From Platanthera guangdongensis (lineage: Eukaryota; Streptophyta; Magnoliopsida; Asparagales; Orchidaceae), in the NCBI GenBank assembly GCA_039583875.1, contig CM077151.1, forward strand, positions 114,780,609 through 114,844,608: 64,000 bases of DNA, in the 5' to 3' direction. A model generated the notes under the pieces. The model saw only the letters and a list, made by a program, of their open reading frames with translations, was not told the origin of the DNA and ran no database searches. Positions 11,000-23,027 of the stretch are shown here, in pieces. The translations under genes and the position numbers were made by a program. Within the stretch, counting starts at the first letter, position 1. Every line of letters begins with the position of its first letter.

Positions 11000-11362
11000 T
11001 TGCAGGAATGTCCAAAGGCCACCAAAACGCCAATATGGTACTTGGACATTGGATGCTCCCGGCATATGACTGGAACAAGAAGCCTGCTGCGTGATTGCAC
11101 TCCAGTCGCGAATGGACCCAAAGTCATCTTTGGGGGGTCAGATCGAGGAGTCACCAGAGGTTACGGTATGATTTCTAACGGTATAATCTCTATCACCAAC
11201 GTGGCTTATGTTGAAGGGTTAAACCATAACATGATCAGTGTAAGTCAGTTATGTGACAAAGGTTTTGACGTTAAGTTCTGCAAGGATAAATGCCTGATAA
11301 TATCATGTGCCTCTTCTGAGACGGTATTAACAGGCATAGGAGCCGAAATATCTTCTGCTTAA
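11000..11362 (+). pseudogene. Sirevirus B protease
   Basis: The reading frame is shifted relative to gag. It carries the copia protease motif WYLDIGCSRHMTG, where the usual DSG reads DIG, followed by NVAYVEGLNHNMISVSQLCDKG. The frame opens next to a TTTTGCAG sequence at the gag-pol boundary, also present in X (41657-41664). It ends in a stop at 11360, and integrase resumes in another frame at 11401. Confidence 0.82.
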
Positions 11363-11400
11363 ATTTTCTTAGTTTAGATTCATCTCCCCCCGTATGCCTA

Positions 11401-14166
11401 GTGGCAACAGGCAGTGCATCTCTTTGTGAACAATGTCACAAGAGATTGGCACATGTTAATTTCAAAACAATTAGTATGCTGTTTTCTAAAAACTTAGTAA
11501 GGGATGCTCCCGTTATCAAGTGCATCAAAGATAGCCCCTGTCCTGCATGCCAGATGGGCAAACAGACTCGGGCTACCTTTAAGAGCATTGCAGACAAAGA
11601 GTCTTCTTGATGTCTTTACCTTCTACATATGGACTTGTTTGGTCCAATGCAAGTTCATAGCTTGGGAGGCAAGTCCTATAAGCTAGTGATAGTTGATGAT
11701 CATTCTCGGTTTACATGGGTGTTCTTCTTAAAACGAAAGTCGGATACGTTTGACATCTTCACTAGTTTTGTCAAGCAGGTTCAGAACGAATTTAACTGCT
11801 CAGTGGTCAAAATCAGAAATGACCATGCAACAGAATTCGAATCTGGTGCTATGACAGAGTTTTGTGAAGAACAAGGTATCTTTCATGAGTTTTCCTCCCC
11901 GCGCACTCCTCAGCAAAATGGAGTTGCGGAGAGGAGAAATAGAACTCTCATTGAAGCCTGCACGACAATGTTGAAAGACGCTTCTCTCCTAGAATACTTC
12001 TGGGCAGAGGCGGTCAATACAACTTGTCATGTACAAAACCGAGCATTGATCAACAAGCATCATCGTACGACGCCTTATGAGCTACTGAGAGGCAAGAAAC
12101 CAACCATGTCCTACTTGAGAATCTTTGGTTGCAGATGCTATGTACTGAATAATGGGAAGTACCCGCGTACTAAATTTGTTGAAAAATGCTTCGAAGGCAT
12201 ATTCATGGGCTACAGTTCCCACAGTCAGGCATATAGGGTCTTCAATAAGAAAACCCTGGTGGTAGAAGAATCAATTAATGTTGTATTTGATGAAGGAAGT
12301 TTGCTTAACAGCAATTCTTCCAGCGGTATTCTTGAAGATGTAGGTGCACGACTTGAACAGCTGAGACTCGATGAGACCGCTAAAGATGAAACTCCTAACT
12401 ACATCAAAGTTTCCACCTCAACGTCAACTGGGAATGCTGAAGATCAAAATGGAACAAATCTCTTAGAAGAAGGAGAAGCCCAAGAAGTAGTCGAAGCTCT
12501 AAACGCCAGACTTCTAGAGCTCCGGCATGTGAGGTATCATCCTAGAGATCAGATCATCGGAGATCCTCGCGACGGTGTCAGAACTCGAAGAGGTACTATT
12601 AACGAGATTTTGCATCTTAGCTTTCTGTCACAGGTTGAGCCAAAGAAGTTCGACGAGGCGAACAAAGATGCGGCATGGATTTTGGCCATGCAAGATGAAC
12701 TACATCAATTCGAGCGATGAAACGTTTGGACGCTGGTTCCCAGACCACACAAGAAGAATGTGATTGACACCAAGTGGATCTTCAGAAACAAACTGGATGA
12801 ACATGGTGTTATCATAAAGAACAAGGCCAGGCTGGTGGCTCAAGGTTACAGACAGGAGGAGGGGATTGACTTCGACCAGACCTTTGCACCAGTGGCAAGG
12901 CTCGAGGCAATCAGATTGTTCCTAGCGTATGCTTCGCACAAAGGATTCACAGTCTATCAAATGGATGTGAAATCAGCATTCTTGAATGGAGACCTGAAAG
13001 AGGAAGTATACGTCGCTCAACTCCCAGGTTTTGTCAATCCTACTTATCCCAATCATGTATATTTTCTCAATAAAGCTCTATATGGTTTTAAACAAGCTCC
13101 ACGAGCTTTGTATGAGACTTTATCTTGTTTTCTTCTTGAGAACAAGTTCTTTAGAGGTAAAATAAATAAGATATTGTTTCTCAGGGAAGTCAAAGGCAAG
13201 ATTTTGCGGGTGCAAATCTATGTCGATGACATTATATTCGGCTCAACGGACAACAATCTTTGCAAAACGTTTTCTAAACTTATGTAAGGAAAGTTTGAAA
13301 TGAGCAGTATGAGAGAGCTAAAGTATTTCTTGGGACTTCAAGTGAAACAGTCTGAGGATGGAATCTTCATCTCTCAGACAAAGTTCACAAATGAACTCCT
13401 CAAGAAATTCAGTATGGAGAATGCAACCTCTATGAGGACTCCAATGGCATCCACTATGTCTCTGGATAAGGATGAGAAAGGTAAACCTTTCGATGAAACC
13501 AAATACAGAAGCATCATTGGATCCCTGCTCTACCTTACTGCCAGTAGACTGGATATCATGTTCTCCACATGTGTTTGTGCCAGATATCAGGTGAACACTA
13601 AGGAATCTCACTATGTCGCTGCAAAGCGAATTCTAAGATACCTTAATGGTACTCCCAATCTTGGCTTGTGGTACCCGAGAAACAATGATGTCGAGCTAAT
13701 AGGTTTTTCAGATGCTGATTTTGCAGGGAGTAGGGATGACATGAAAAGCACTTCCGGGACGTGTCAATTCCTCGGAAGAAGGCTTATCTCATGGAACAAC
13801 AAGAAGCAGAATTATGTAGCTACCTCCACAGCAGAGTCTGAGTACATCTCGGCAGGCAGTTGTTGCGCACAACTCCTATGGATCAGAAACCAGTTAGCCG
13901 ACTACGACCTTCAGTTCAAGGAAGTACCAAAGTACTGCGACTCCTCCAGTGTAATTGCAATTGCCAACAATCCGGTATCGCACAGCAGAACGAAGTATAT
14001 TGAAGTGCGCTACCACTTCATTCGGGAGCACGTGGAGAACAAGGACATCTCTCTCTGTTATGTCCCCACGGACAAGCAGTTTGCAGATATATTCACAAAT
14101 CCCTTAGACGAAGCCAAGTTCAGTCTTTTTAAAATTGAATTGGGGATGCTAAACTATGAGGAATAA
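11401..14166 (+). pseudogene. Sirevirus B integrase, reverse transcriptase and RNase H
   Basis: A single frame is broken only by TGA 11608, TGA 12718 and TAA 13285. Integrase: CHKRLAHVN and CPACQMGK zinc region, then catalytic residues in IVDDHSRFTWVFF, IRNDHATEF and [65 protein letters not shown]. RNase H: GFSDADFAGSRDDMKSTSG, STAESEYISAG and HSRTKYIEVRYHFIREH, ending at 14166. All catalytic positions that I can see are present, so only the nonsense codons disable it. Confidence 0.92.
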
Positions 14167-14489
14167 AGACAACCGAAGCTCCAGGCTCGTGCATCTAGGG
14201 GGAGCCTCTGGCAGGAACTCAAGTGTGAGCACAGGTGCAAGAACTAAGGGGGAGCAAGGGGTCAAATGCAACAGACCGAGATTTGCAGAAGCTGAAAAGG
14301 GGGAGATTACCCTCTCGGCTAAGGCTAAGGTGGCTCCAAGTTTGCTAAGGTGGCTCCAAGTTTGCTCTAAATAAATTGGTATTTGTAATGAATATAATAT
14401 CTCTCTCAACTCAATTTCAAGTTTATGATTTTCATACGCTCTATTCACCTTAGCTTGTAGGGTTTAGGCTTCTTCAAATAGGAGGAGAT
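14167..14489 (+). other. 3' leader of B with several polypurine tracts
   Basis: No reading frame is supported. Purine runs such as CTAGGGGGAGC, CTAAGGGGGAGC and AAAAGGGGGAG precede the final tract next to the LTR (AGGAGGAGA, 14480-14488). A 20-bp segment (AAGGTGGCTCCAAGTTTGCT) is tandemly repeated near 14328-14367. Multiple polypurine tracts are a known Sirevirus feature. Confidence 0.7.
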
Positions 14490-16040
14490 TGTTGGGTATT
14501 GTATCCACAACGTACCTGATTTGAAGAAGCCCCTAAACAAGCTAAGGTAAATAGACAATGTATTTGATAAAATATTTCAAGTTGTGCTTGCAGTTATTCC
14601 ATGCTAAGTGCACACCAATGTCAGGGTGCAGTAGGTCAATATACACGGGTCTGCACGACTTAATCCCTCGTTGAGCAGATCAGTGTGTTGGCCTACGTGT
14701 ACTCTCTCTATTGGAGTATACTTACTTTCAAGTACAGGGCTGTGATTATGCAAGAGCAGACAAGGAGCAAGGATGGGTCAAAGAGCAGCTCTTGGGCGGA
14801 AAGACGAAAAATCATCTAAGTGTTAATCGACGAGAATCACCAAGTGATTCTCGCCTATTCGTTGAGAATCACTAGTGATTCTCGCCGAATCGTCGAGAAT
14901 CACTAGCTGATTCTCACCGTCTCTTTCCAGTTAACTCAGAGCGTGCAAACAAGTCAACATTGACGAGAATCACCTTTGATTCTCGCCGAATCGACGAGAA
15001 TCACCTTTGATTCTCGCCGAATCGACGAGAATCACCTTCGATTCTCGCCGATTTTGCCTTGGGCAATTTTCTGGAAACCGCTGGACCGGACTCTGCCGCT
15101 GGCTCTGTTTTGAACCGGGCTTGGGGTTTCTTCTGGTGGGACCCACAACAGTCATTAAGGAGTATTCGAGTGTATAAATACACGCGTATTTTTGAACAGA
15201 AAGACACATAGAAAAAGACGAAGCCGAGCCGCCGACCTTGACCTAAATCGCGATACCTGCTCCGCCGTCGTCGCCGCTCGTGCTAGTCGATCGCCGGCTT
15301 TGATCGTGGTTGCTTCCAGATCTCCCGGTGACAGAAGCTTAGCAAAGCATAGCGTCTCACGCGTCTAACCAGAGATCCTTTGTCTCTTGATTCGTTGATC
15401 GGGAAAACCTTCCCCTTCCGAATCGATTGAGACGATCGATCCTAGTGTGACCGTTGGTAGACTTTGCTAGCTTTGCTACGAAGATTGAATCTCCAAAGTA
15501 CAGCAGCCGCACACCGTTGTCACCGCCGATCCCGAGAACCAAGCCGCTACCCTTCTTGCCGCCGCCGATTTCGGGGAGATTCTCTCCAAGAGAGATCTAG
15601 GGTTGTGGACTCTTCGTTGACTTCAAGAACACGTCATCGAACGAAGAGGGACACCTTAGTCTCCAAAAGTTGTTTGTATTTCTTATACATTCTAGTTTCA
15701 TTTTTGTTGTAAAGGAACGTTGGTTCCTAGTTGTAAGGGTTGGGTGCAACCCGTGTTATGGGAGTGTTGACTGCTACGTGTGGAAGGGTTCCTTCCGATA
15801 GTCCAAGGATTGGATTTCAATCCTGTTGGTGAAGTGACCGAGTCGTCCCTTGTTGGGAGATAGGTCGAAGGCGGAAAGTGGATGTACCCAAATCGGGGAA
15901 CCACTATAAATAGCTTGTGTACTTTCTTTGCTGTGCTGGTTTGTTTACTTGTGCAGGTATAATTTTAATTCCGCAAAAACGCTGCACTTCACCTATTCAC
16001 CCCCCATAGGTGAAGGTAGTTGACACTAGGTGGACTTTCA
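14490..16040 (+). repeat. 3' LTR of B
   Basis: Nearly the same as 7070-8610. It has a fuller palindrome array (14828-15050), a TATA box at 15173-15180 and the end GGTGGACTTTCA followed by GGTCT. Confidence 0.93.
14828..15050 (+). repeat. Array of short palindromes in U3 of B 3' LTR
   Basis: Same units as 7408-7620. Some are more regular here, for example two successive perfect GAGAATCACC/GATTCTCGCCGAATCGAC units near 14960-15020. Confidence 0.8.
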
Positions 16041-17449
16041 GGTCTGGTGACGGTACTCAGTTCGGCCTGCGGTTCTGTAGATAGGCCGGTAATGGAGTAA
16101 CCGTGCGGTTTGGAGGATAAGTCTGCGGAGTATGGAGGACTTGATTAGAGACCGCGAAGTTCTCTATTATGGACTATCTTTGGAGATCGGCTTTGGTCCT
16201 TGCCGAGTTCTCCGGTGTTACGGGTAGTGTTAGCTGCACTCATGTGGCGGACTGAGCATGACGATCAGTATTGGAGCTGGCGGACTGGGGCTTTGTCCGC
16301 CGAGCTTACGCCGGACTCTTGGTGTTTTGCTGCACATGGTCACACTCTGTGATAAGTCCAGGGCTTCCGCAGTGTCAACAGAGTCCGCTGTTGACGGGGC
16401 AGTCTGCCTGTTGGTCATGGACTCTTGTGGCGGGCTGCGTTATTCTTGAGCTGTGCAGAATGTCGCCATGTCCGCGTATGGCGTGGGGACTAATGCAGTA
16501 TAGGTTGTGGTTATGCCCGTGTACTGTGTAGTGAGGCGGACTGGTTGGGTGCTTGCCGGCTATGCGGGCTATTTCCTTGTGCGCATAGTGTGTGCGGACT
16601 ATGGCGGAGTCCGCCTGGTGGTGGACACCTTACCTTGATTCATGGCGGGCTGTTTGAACTCCGGCTAAGTCCTTGTGGACTTGGCGGACTAGGCTTTGCT
16701 AGTTACGAGCTGGGGTGGTGACTCTATTCTTTAGGGCGGTGACCACACTCCTCCCCCCGCCTATAAATAGACCCCCCGATACGTCTACAGTATCTGAGGG
16801 AATAGAAAGTTGAGACTTGGTTAAGTGCGGAGGCCTCGGTTTTCTTGTCTGCACGGTTTGAACGGAGTTAACTGATTGTTGTTTGCAGGTTTCGCGGCTA
16901 GCACTGTGGAGCCAGGAGTTTGGCTTTGACTTCGTTCGGGATCAGTGAAGTTTCCCATTTCAATCGGCAGTCTCAGCAGGTTGCTTCTGCGGCTTGTCAG
17001 TTTTCTTTGCTTCAGCTTTTCCAAGTTCAATAACCTCTCCGTCGGACTCGGGCGGTCTGGTTTTCAGTTCGGCAGCAGTCAACGAATAACGACATGTCTG
17101 CGCGACCTCGCTGTCTCGGCGGACTCCATGTTCTATTCGGCTTCTAGCTGTAGTAGTTCGTGCGGTTTCGGTGACTTTGGCGGACTGGGTGGTCTCGGCG
17201 TTCTCCAGTTCTATCTTCCCGGATTGATATGTTGCTTTCTATTTTACCTTGTACTGGCGAAATCATGTCTCGCCACGTATACCTTGCCCTGTAAAGAAGT
17301 TAATAAATTATGATCTGCTTGTTCGTTCTACTTGTAATTGGTGTTTGAGCTTGCTTTCCGAGTTCCACTAGATCAAGGTGTGATCTTGGTAGCTCTGAGA
17401 ATATTAATTTGGCGTCACACTATCTTGCTGATCATCTTGAGAAATTTCA
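16041..17449 (+). repeat. 3' LTR of copia A, right piece
   Basis: It continues the LTR interrupted at 7069 and matches 49740-51151. TATA box at 16762-16769; ends GAAATTTCA. The next bases (ACAAATTTATCCC) are Sirevirus Y, not the flank seen left of the A 5' LTR in unit 2. Confidence 0.9.
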
Positions 17450-17942
17450 ACAAATTTATCCCACGATCCTTTCTCCTCCCTCAATAGATATTCCTATTGA
17501 AGAAGACAGAAATGGGGAGATGTGTAGCAATACATAAGGGAGAGATATAGAAGCATTACTTGACATGACTAGATCATGTTGAGTAAGTGTATATTACTTG
17601 AATATTTTCAAGTAGTATGAGAAATGCAATAACTGACTACAGGTTAAGGCATAACTATGTCAGTGCATAGTTTGAGGTAATTGCTTTTAGTGGAGCTCCA
17701 TTTTAATATTAAGTGGTAGAAAGGAGAGTGCATATTACTTGAACAATTGCACAAGTAGTATGAGTGTGCATTGACTTAACCTTTTGAGTCAATACAATTT
17801 ATTGGAGCTCATTGAATTAGTATAGCATAAACTAGCAGTTTGTAGCAGATTATATTGTATAACTACATGAATTTTTTCTGACTATTATGTTAATGCCTCT
17901 TAGTATTGATGGGTGTTCTGCCTTCTTCAAATAGGGGGAGAT
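17450..17942 (+). other. 3' internal remnant of Sirevirus-like element Y, unit 1
   Basis: AT-rich non-coding DNA ending in AAATAGGGGGAGA, a polypurine tract directly before a TGTTGAG LTR start. The arrangement parallels the 3' leader of B. The rest of Y is absent to the left, where A is joined instead. Confidence 0.7.
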
Positions 17943-19765
17943 TGTTGAGTCCATTGCCCACAATGTTCCCTAAATTGTATTTGAAGAGACATCTCCATCA
18001 ACACTAAGAGCATAATTGCACTTGTTGTCGTTTAAGCTCATCTTGTGTAGGATTTTCCATGGAATAATTCCAAACAAATTGTCTAAGTGATGTGACAGGT
18101 GGTCATAAGGCATAAAGGTGGACACCAAGAGAAGATGTTGGAAAGGAAAGAATTTGCTAAAGTCACAGACGTTGAGTGAGGCAAGCTCACTCAACACCAG
18201 AGGTATGAAAGAATGTTGGTAAGCCAGAAATATGGATAAGTAGTTTGGCGTTGAGTGATGAAGACACACTCAACACCATAGAGCAAAAAGGCTATAAGTT
18301 GAATATAGTATAACTCGGTCCAAATTCATCGAACTAAGTTCAGAGTTCGTCATGATGAGCTCACCATTCGTCAAGCTTAAATCACAGCAAAAAGGCCATA
18401 GATGTGTGGGACTCAGAATTCGTCGAGCTCAGCTCACCATTCATCGAGCTGAGCTCACCTTTCATCAAACTAAATTCAGAATTTGTGATTCAGTTTTCTT
18501 CGAGCTCATCCCACAGAGAATCGATCTCAACTCAACATTCGTCGAACTAAAGCTAAAAAAATTAACTAAGGCAAAACCGCTGAGACAACGGAGATAGCTG
18601 AGAAGTATGTCTCAGCATAACTGTTGAGGCAAAGCAAGCTGGAATTTTCAAAGACCAAAAGCGTTTAGTGAAGCAGGTTCATTTAATGCTTCTAATAAAT
18701 AAGGAAGCGCTGAGACAGTTGAGTGGAAAACTACTGAGACAGAAGATAGTCTCAGCAATAAAGCAAAAACCGCTGAGATCGGTGAGAAGAAACTGCTGAG
18801 ACAAGAGATAGTCTCAGCAGTGAAGAAGAAACCACAAAGACAGTTGAGAATTAAGCGCTGAGATAAAGCCAGCAGAATTTCTCTAAGTCCAGAGTGTTGA
18901 GAGAGGCAGGTTCAGTCAATGCTTCTAATGAATAGCCAAGACAGATGGCGTTGAGTGACTTAACATCACTCAATGCTTATTGAAGATCTGAAAATTTGGC
19001 CAAGTCGAGAAGGTGATGACCACTGCTGACATCATCAAAAGTCAACAATTCAAAGTACTTCATGCAGTTGCGAGAAATCTACAGCAGCACTGTATGACCA
19101 CTACTGACATTACCAGAATTCAACAAAGTCAAAATTATTCAAACCGTTGCGGGAAAGCTGCAGTAGCGCCGAAAGCTTATTTGTCCTTTTCTGAAGGAGG
19201 TGGCGCTCACCATTGTTGGGTGGGCCCACACTTAAATTGTGTCGTTGATTCAAATCAAAACATATAAAAGGAATAAAGTAAAGGGGATCAGGGTTACAAA
19301 GAACAAACATAGAACACACGAAGAATATACGGAAATTAGAGGCGCCTGGACATCATCTTCTTCGACAAGCTTGAAGGCAAAAGTCCATCAGAGCTAGCTA
19401 GAAGGCAGGAAACGTTAGCTGAAGCTCCTTCAAGTTCATTAAGAGTGTTCTCTCCAGAACAAGGCAGCTGATTCTTCAGATCAGCAAGGAGATAGCTGTG
19501 TGAAGGGCAGTGATGAGTACAATTATTTAAGTCCTTTATACTGTCGTATTTGTAATCATTTTCACAATTATCTACCTCAATTCGTTATAATTGCACAAAA
19601 ATAGTTAAGAACTTGAATTATCATGAATAGAAGAGCGCAATATTGATTTTCCTTCATATTCCTTTATTAAGTTATTTATTTATTCATTAATCTTCTTAAT
19701 ACAGGTATTGCAAGTTCTTGGAACTAAAAGTTTTTGAGCAAACAGAGGTGTTCACTGATCCAACA
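17943..19765 (+). repeat. 3' LTR of element Y, unit 1
   Basis: The start TGTTGAGTCCATTGCCCACAA resembles the start of the B LTR. The U3 is full of hairpins, for example arms GTTGAGTGAG/CTCACTCAAC at 18171-18195 and GAGCTCAGCTC/GAGCTGAGCTC at 18425-18456, plus CTGAGAC/GTCTCAG pairs near 18730-18830. A TATA-like TATAAAA is near 19263. The right end is placed at CCAACA 19765, where the Athila LTR appears to begin; that end is less certain than the start. Confidence 0.65.
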
Positions 19766-21016
19766 TGACTTGTGGCAGGAAAATATTGGATTGGGCACCA
19801 CACGGATAAGGACACGCCTGTCTCATTACCCGTATCCTTATCGGGAAGGATCAAACTTTGAGCCATGAAGAACACACGACCGTGTTACTTGCCATGTCAA
19901 AAGACACGACTCACGACTAGGCGTGCCTTTTCATTTCAAAACAGCACGATGCACCGTTTAGACCCTAACGGCCTTTGACACGGCCGTGTTGGAACACATG
20001 TTTGACATCTGCTTCCATGAAGACTATAAAACATACACAAATAAATAGAAGAGGACTTTTGGATTGAAGGACTTGGAGAACTTCTGAAGGACGAAAGTGG
20101 AGCACTCAAGCGAAAGGGAAATTGAAGGAGATAATCCGTATGGTTTTAATCTTCATATATCTCTTTTAATTTTCCGCTTTTCTTTATGTATCTAACCTTT
20201 ATTTTACATTTTGTATGAGACTTGCTTTTTTTGAACTTATTCAGTAATCATGTATGTTGATTTTCATTTGGATCTGTTGTATTTTATTCGTATGTGTGCT
20301 TTCAAGCAAAGAGATTGATCATAGATTTGAAGTTAATATTTATTTCATGTGAATCCCAAACTTCTAGATTAAGAAATTGAAAGGTTGTGATGATGGTTAT
20401 TAATTCCATTATATGGTGTTCTTCCTCTTTATATTTCAAATTTCATGATCGAGAGATATGTTGTTTGGATAATGACAATACAAATAATTAGATTCATGGT
20501 ATGTTAGAGATAAAATTCCATGGATTCATGTATTTGACAGGGTTACTTTATATTAATGAAAATTTGAGTGTTGTGAATTGTTCGAGAGAAAATTTACTCA
20601 ACTTAAGTTTAGGTATTGAATTGCTCGAGAGAGAATTCGATAAAGAATGACCCCTTACAATACTATGAATTCGATACTTTTGTAAATACATGGTTACATA
20701 GACTTGAATTAATGAGTAAATATTCTCATGTGATTACTCTTAGACTATCTGATTTTTACTATCCTTAATCCTCCAATATCATTTTATCCAATTAGTCCTA
20801 GTAATGTTAATTTAGAAGAACAAATAACTTTAAATAACGGTACGATAATTGAGTGAGAGTGAGTACGAGTACTTGAAAAGACCCTCAGGAATACAACACG
20901 AGATGTAGATTTCTCCAATACTATGATTGATAGGTGCACTTGCCTGAGATTAAAATCAATCTAGCTTATACCTATCTACATAGTTTACACTAGAGTTGCA
21001 AATAAAATCCGCATCA
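19766..21016 (+). repeat. 5' LTR of Athila element C, unit 1
   Basis: It ends CGCATCA six bases before the primer site and contains CACACGG/CCGTGT-type motifs near its start. The start TGACTTGTGG is inferred from the adjoining Y LTR end. About 1.25 kb, normal for Athila. Confidence 0.65.
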
Positions 21017-21022
21017 AGTTTT

Positions 21023-21040
21023 TGGCGCTGTTGCCGCTGA
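21023..21040 (+). other. Primer binding site of C
   Basis: TGGCGCTGTTGCC differs by one base from the Athila/Tat-type site TGGCGCCGTTGCC, which is intact in unit 2. Confidence 0.8.
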
Positions 21041-21167
21041 TTCGTTTTTAATATTTTGAAAGCTTAAACTCTATTAATCTACCAATTTTTGATTAGTAAC
21101 ATATAATTGTAAATTAAATTATTGTATAATTATACCACTTAATCTCTATTTTGTAGACTGTTAGTCT

Positions 21168-22804
21168 ATGACCAGGGGAAGAAATTCTGGGTTAACACCA
21201 TTTCATCCTAACCCAGAAAGGATCATTCATAACACCTCACAAAGGGACTTGAGAACTGATAACACGGATAATTCAAACAGACTTTCAGAAGAGAAAACAG
21301 TAAACTTAGGAGATCATCATCCAAATAATCCAGATAACATAGTAAATCAGAACGAGCAAACCATGTCTGACTTTACTAGACCTAATCTCCATGGTACTGG
21401 GTCAAGCATTGTTAGACCACCTATTGTCGCCAACAATTTGGAATTGAAGCCTAGTATTATTCAGATGGTTCAATAGTTAGTCCAATATGATGGACTGCAA
21501 GATGAAGATCCCAACACACACTTAGCCGGACTCTTGGAGATATGTGATACATTCAAGATCAATGGCGTTACCAATGATGTCATTTGATTGAGGTTGTTTC
21601 CGTTCTCACTAAGGCACAAGGCGAAGTAGTGGTTAAACTCAATACCTAGAGGGTCGATTACTACATGGGATATGATGGTTGAGAAGTTCTTGATGAAGTA
21701 TTTTCCAACGGCGAAGACTGCAAAGCTAATGAATTATTGTATGACATATGGGAATGATTCAAGGAACTATTAAGGAAGTGTCCCCATCATGCATTACCTT
21801 CCTGGCTTCAAAATCACACCTTCTACAATGGTCTCAATCCAGCCACTAAACAGATGATTGATGCAGCTAGTGGAGGAACCTTGAACAATAAGACACCAGA
21901 AGCGCCTCAACAGTTGATAGAAGACATGGCAATGAACAACTATAAATGGACTACCGTGAGACAGAAGCCTAATAAGCCTGTAGGAATCTATGAAGTGGAT
22001 GTCGTCACTGCCTTAGCTATTCAAGTTGATAAGCTTAATGATAAGATGGATAATCTAGCTTTAGCATCGCCCTCCATGGTACCACAACAATGGGACCCTT
22101 CATTTGGTGGAATGTCTGGTTGTGAACCTCAAGTGCATGAACATGTTGACTATATGTGCAATAATACCAGACCTCCCTTCAACCAAGCAAACAACACATA
22201 TAGTTCTACATACATTCCAGGATGGATGAACCACCCAATTTTCTTGTGGAGGATAAGGAAATCAAGGCAAGTAACCTGTGTTTGGACAACCACAACAATA
22301 GGATCAAAGGAATCCATCATTAGAAGATGTGCTCACCAAGTTCATGCAAACAACTGATGTAGTTTTCCGGAATCAAGAGGCTCTATACGGAATTTGGAGA
22401 ATTAGATAGGTCAGCTCACAAGGATGGTATATGAAAGGCAACTAGGAGCACTTCCTTGTAATATGGAAACAAACCCGAAGGAACATGCAAAAGCAAACCA
22501 ATTGAGGAGTGGAAAGGAATTACATGACTAAAGGCTTACAAAGGAAGCACCCCAAGAGCAGTCTAGTGGCGAAGGACAGAACGAGATGAATTCAAAATCA
22601 AAGGACTATCAACCAGCAATACAATATCCAGTGAAGCTGAACAAGGAGTGCATGGATGCGCAATATGGTAAATTCTTATCCATGTTTAAACAATTACATG
22701 TTAATTTACCTATTTCCGAAGTCATTGAAATGTGGAGGTATGCTAAATTTCTAAAGGACTTAATTTCAAATAAAAAGAAAAAAGAAGAATTATTTCGGTA
22801 ACAC
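21168..22804 (+). pseudogene. Athila C gag, unit 1
   Basis: ATG 21168 opens MTRGRNSGLTPFHP. The frame has a TAG at 21474 that unit 2 lacks. Readable downstream are Athila gag motifs: DEDPNTHL, LEICDTFKINGV, LRLFPFSL, a GSITTWDMMVEKF stretch, then MIDAASGGTLNNKTPEAPQ and MAMNNYKWTTVRQ (21854-21990). Several frameshifts and stops follow, and the end of gag (NKECMDAQYGKFLSMF ... YAKFLKDL) runs into the MITE at 22808. Confidence 0.82.
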
Positions 22805-22807
22805 TTA

Positions 22808-23027
22808 GGCTTCATTTGTTTCGGCGGTGGCAGATCGATCTGTCAGGTGGAAACGGAGTGTTCGAAACGGAGGGGGGAGGTGGTTGCTCCAAACGAAGCT
22901 TTTTGGGGGGTTTCTCAAGGCAGGCGGTTGGAAACAGAGCAAACGCCGTCGAAGGTTTATTTGTTTACCCTCCTTCCTGCGGTGTTTGCCCAAAATGGAG
23001 CAGCGAAATGCCCAAACAAATAGAGCC
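22808..23027 (+). mobile_element. Tourist-like MITE (PIF/Harbinger type) inside C, unit 1
   Basis: 220 bp, flanked by TTA at 22805-22807 and 23028-23030. The ends are imperfect inverted repeats, GGCTTCATTTGTTTCGG and CCCAAACAAATAGAGCC. Removing it and one TTA brings Athila sequence on the two sides back together (cac-TTA-gtg). No coding capacity. The same insertion is at 56626-56847 in unit 2, so it predates the duplication. TTA duplications and this end type fit PIF/Harbinger. Confidence 0.85.

Larger units (their letters stand above)
7070..16040 (+). mobile_element. Element B: full-length Sirevirus (Ty1/copia), nested in A
   Basis: 8971 bp with LTRs 7070-8610 (1541 bp) and 14490-16040 (1551 bp), both TG...CA. 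The target duplication GGTCT is at 7065-7069 and 16041-16045. Unit 2 shows the empty site at about 49740. Internal parts in order: primer site, long Sirevirus gag, protease, integrase, RT, RNase H, and a 3' leader with several polypurine tracts. The LTRs differ by about 6 bases in their first roughly 320, so it is the youngest element here. Several nonsense codons make it non-autonomous as read. Confidence 0.95.
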
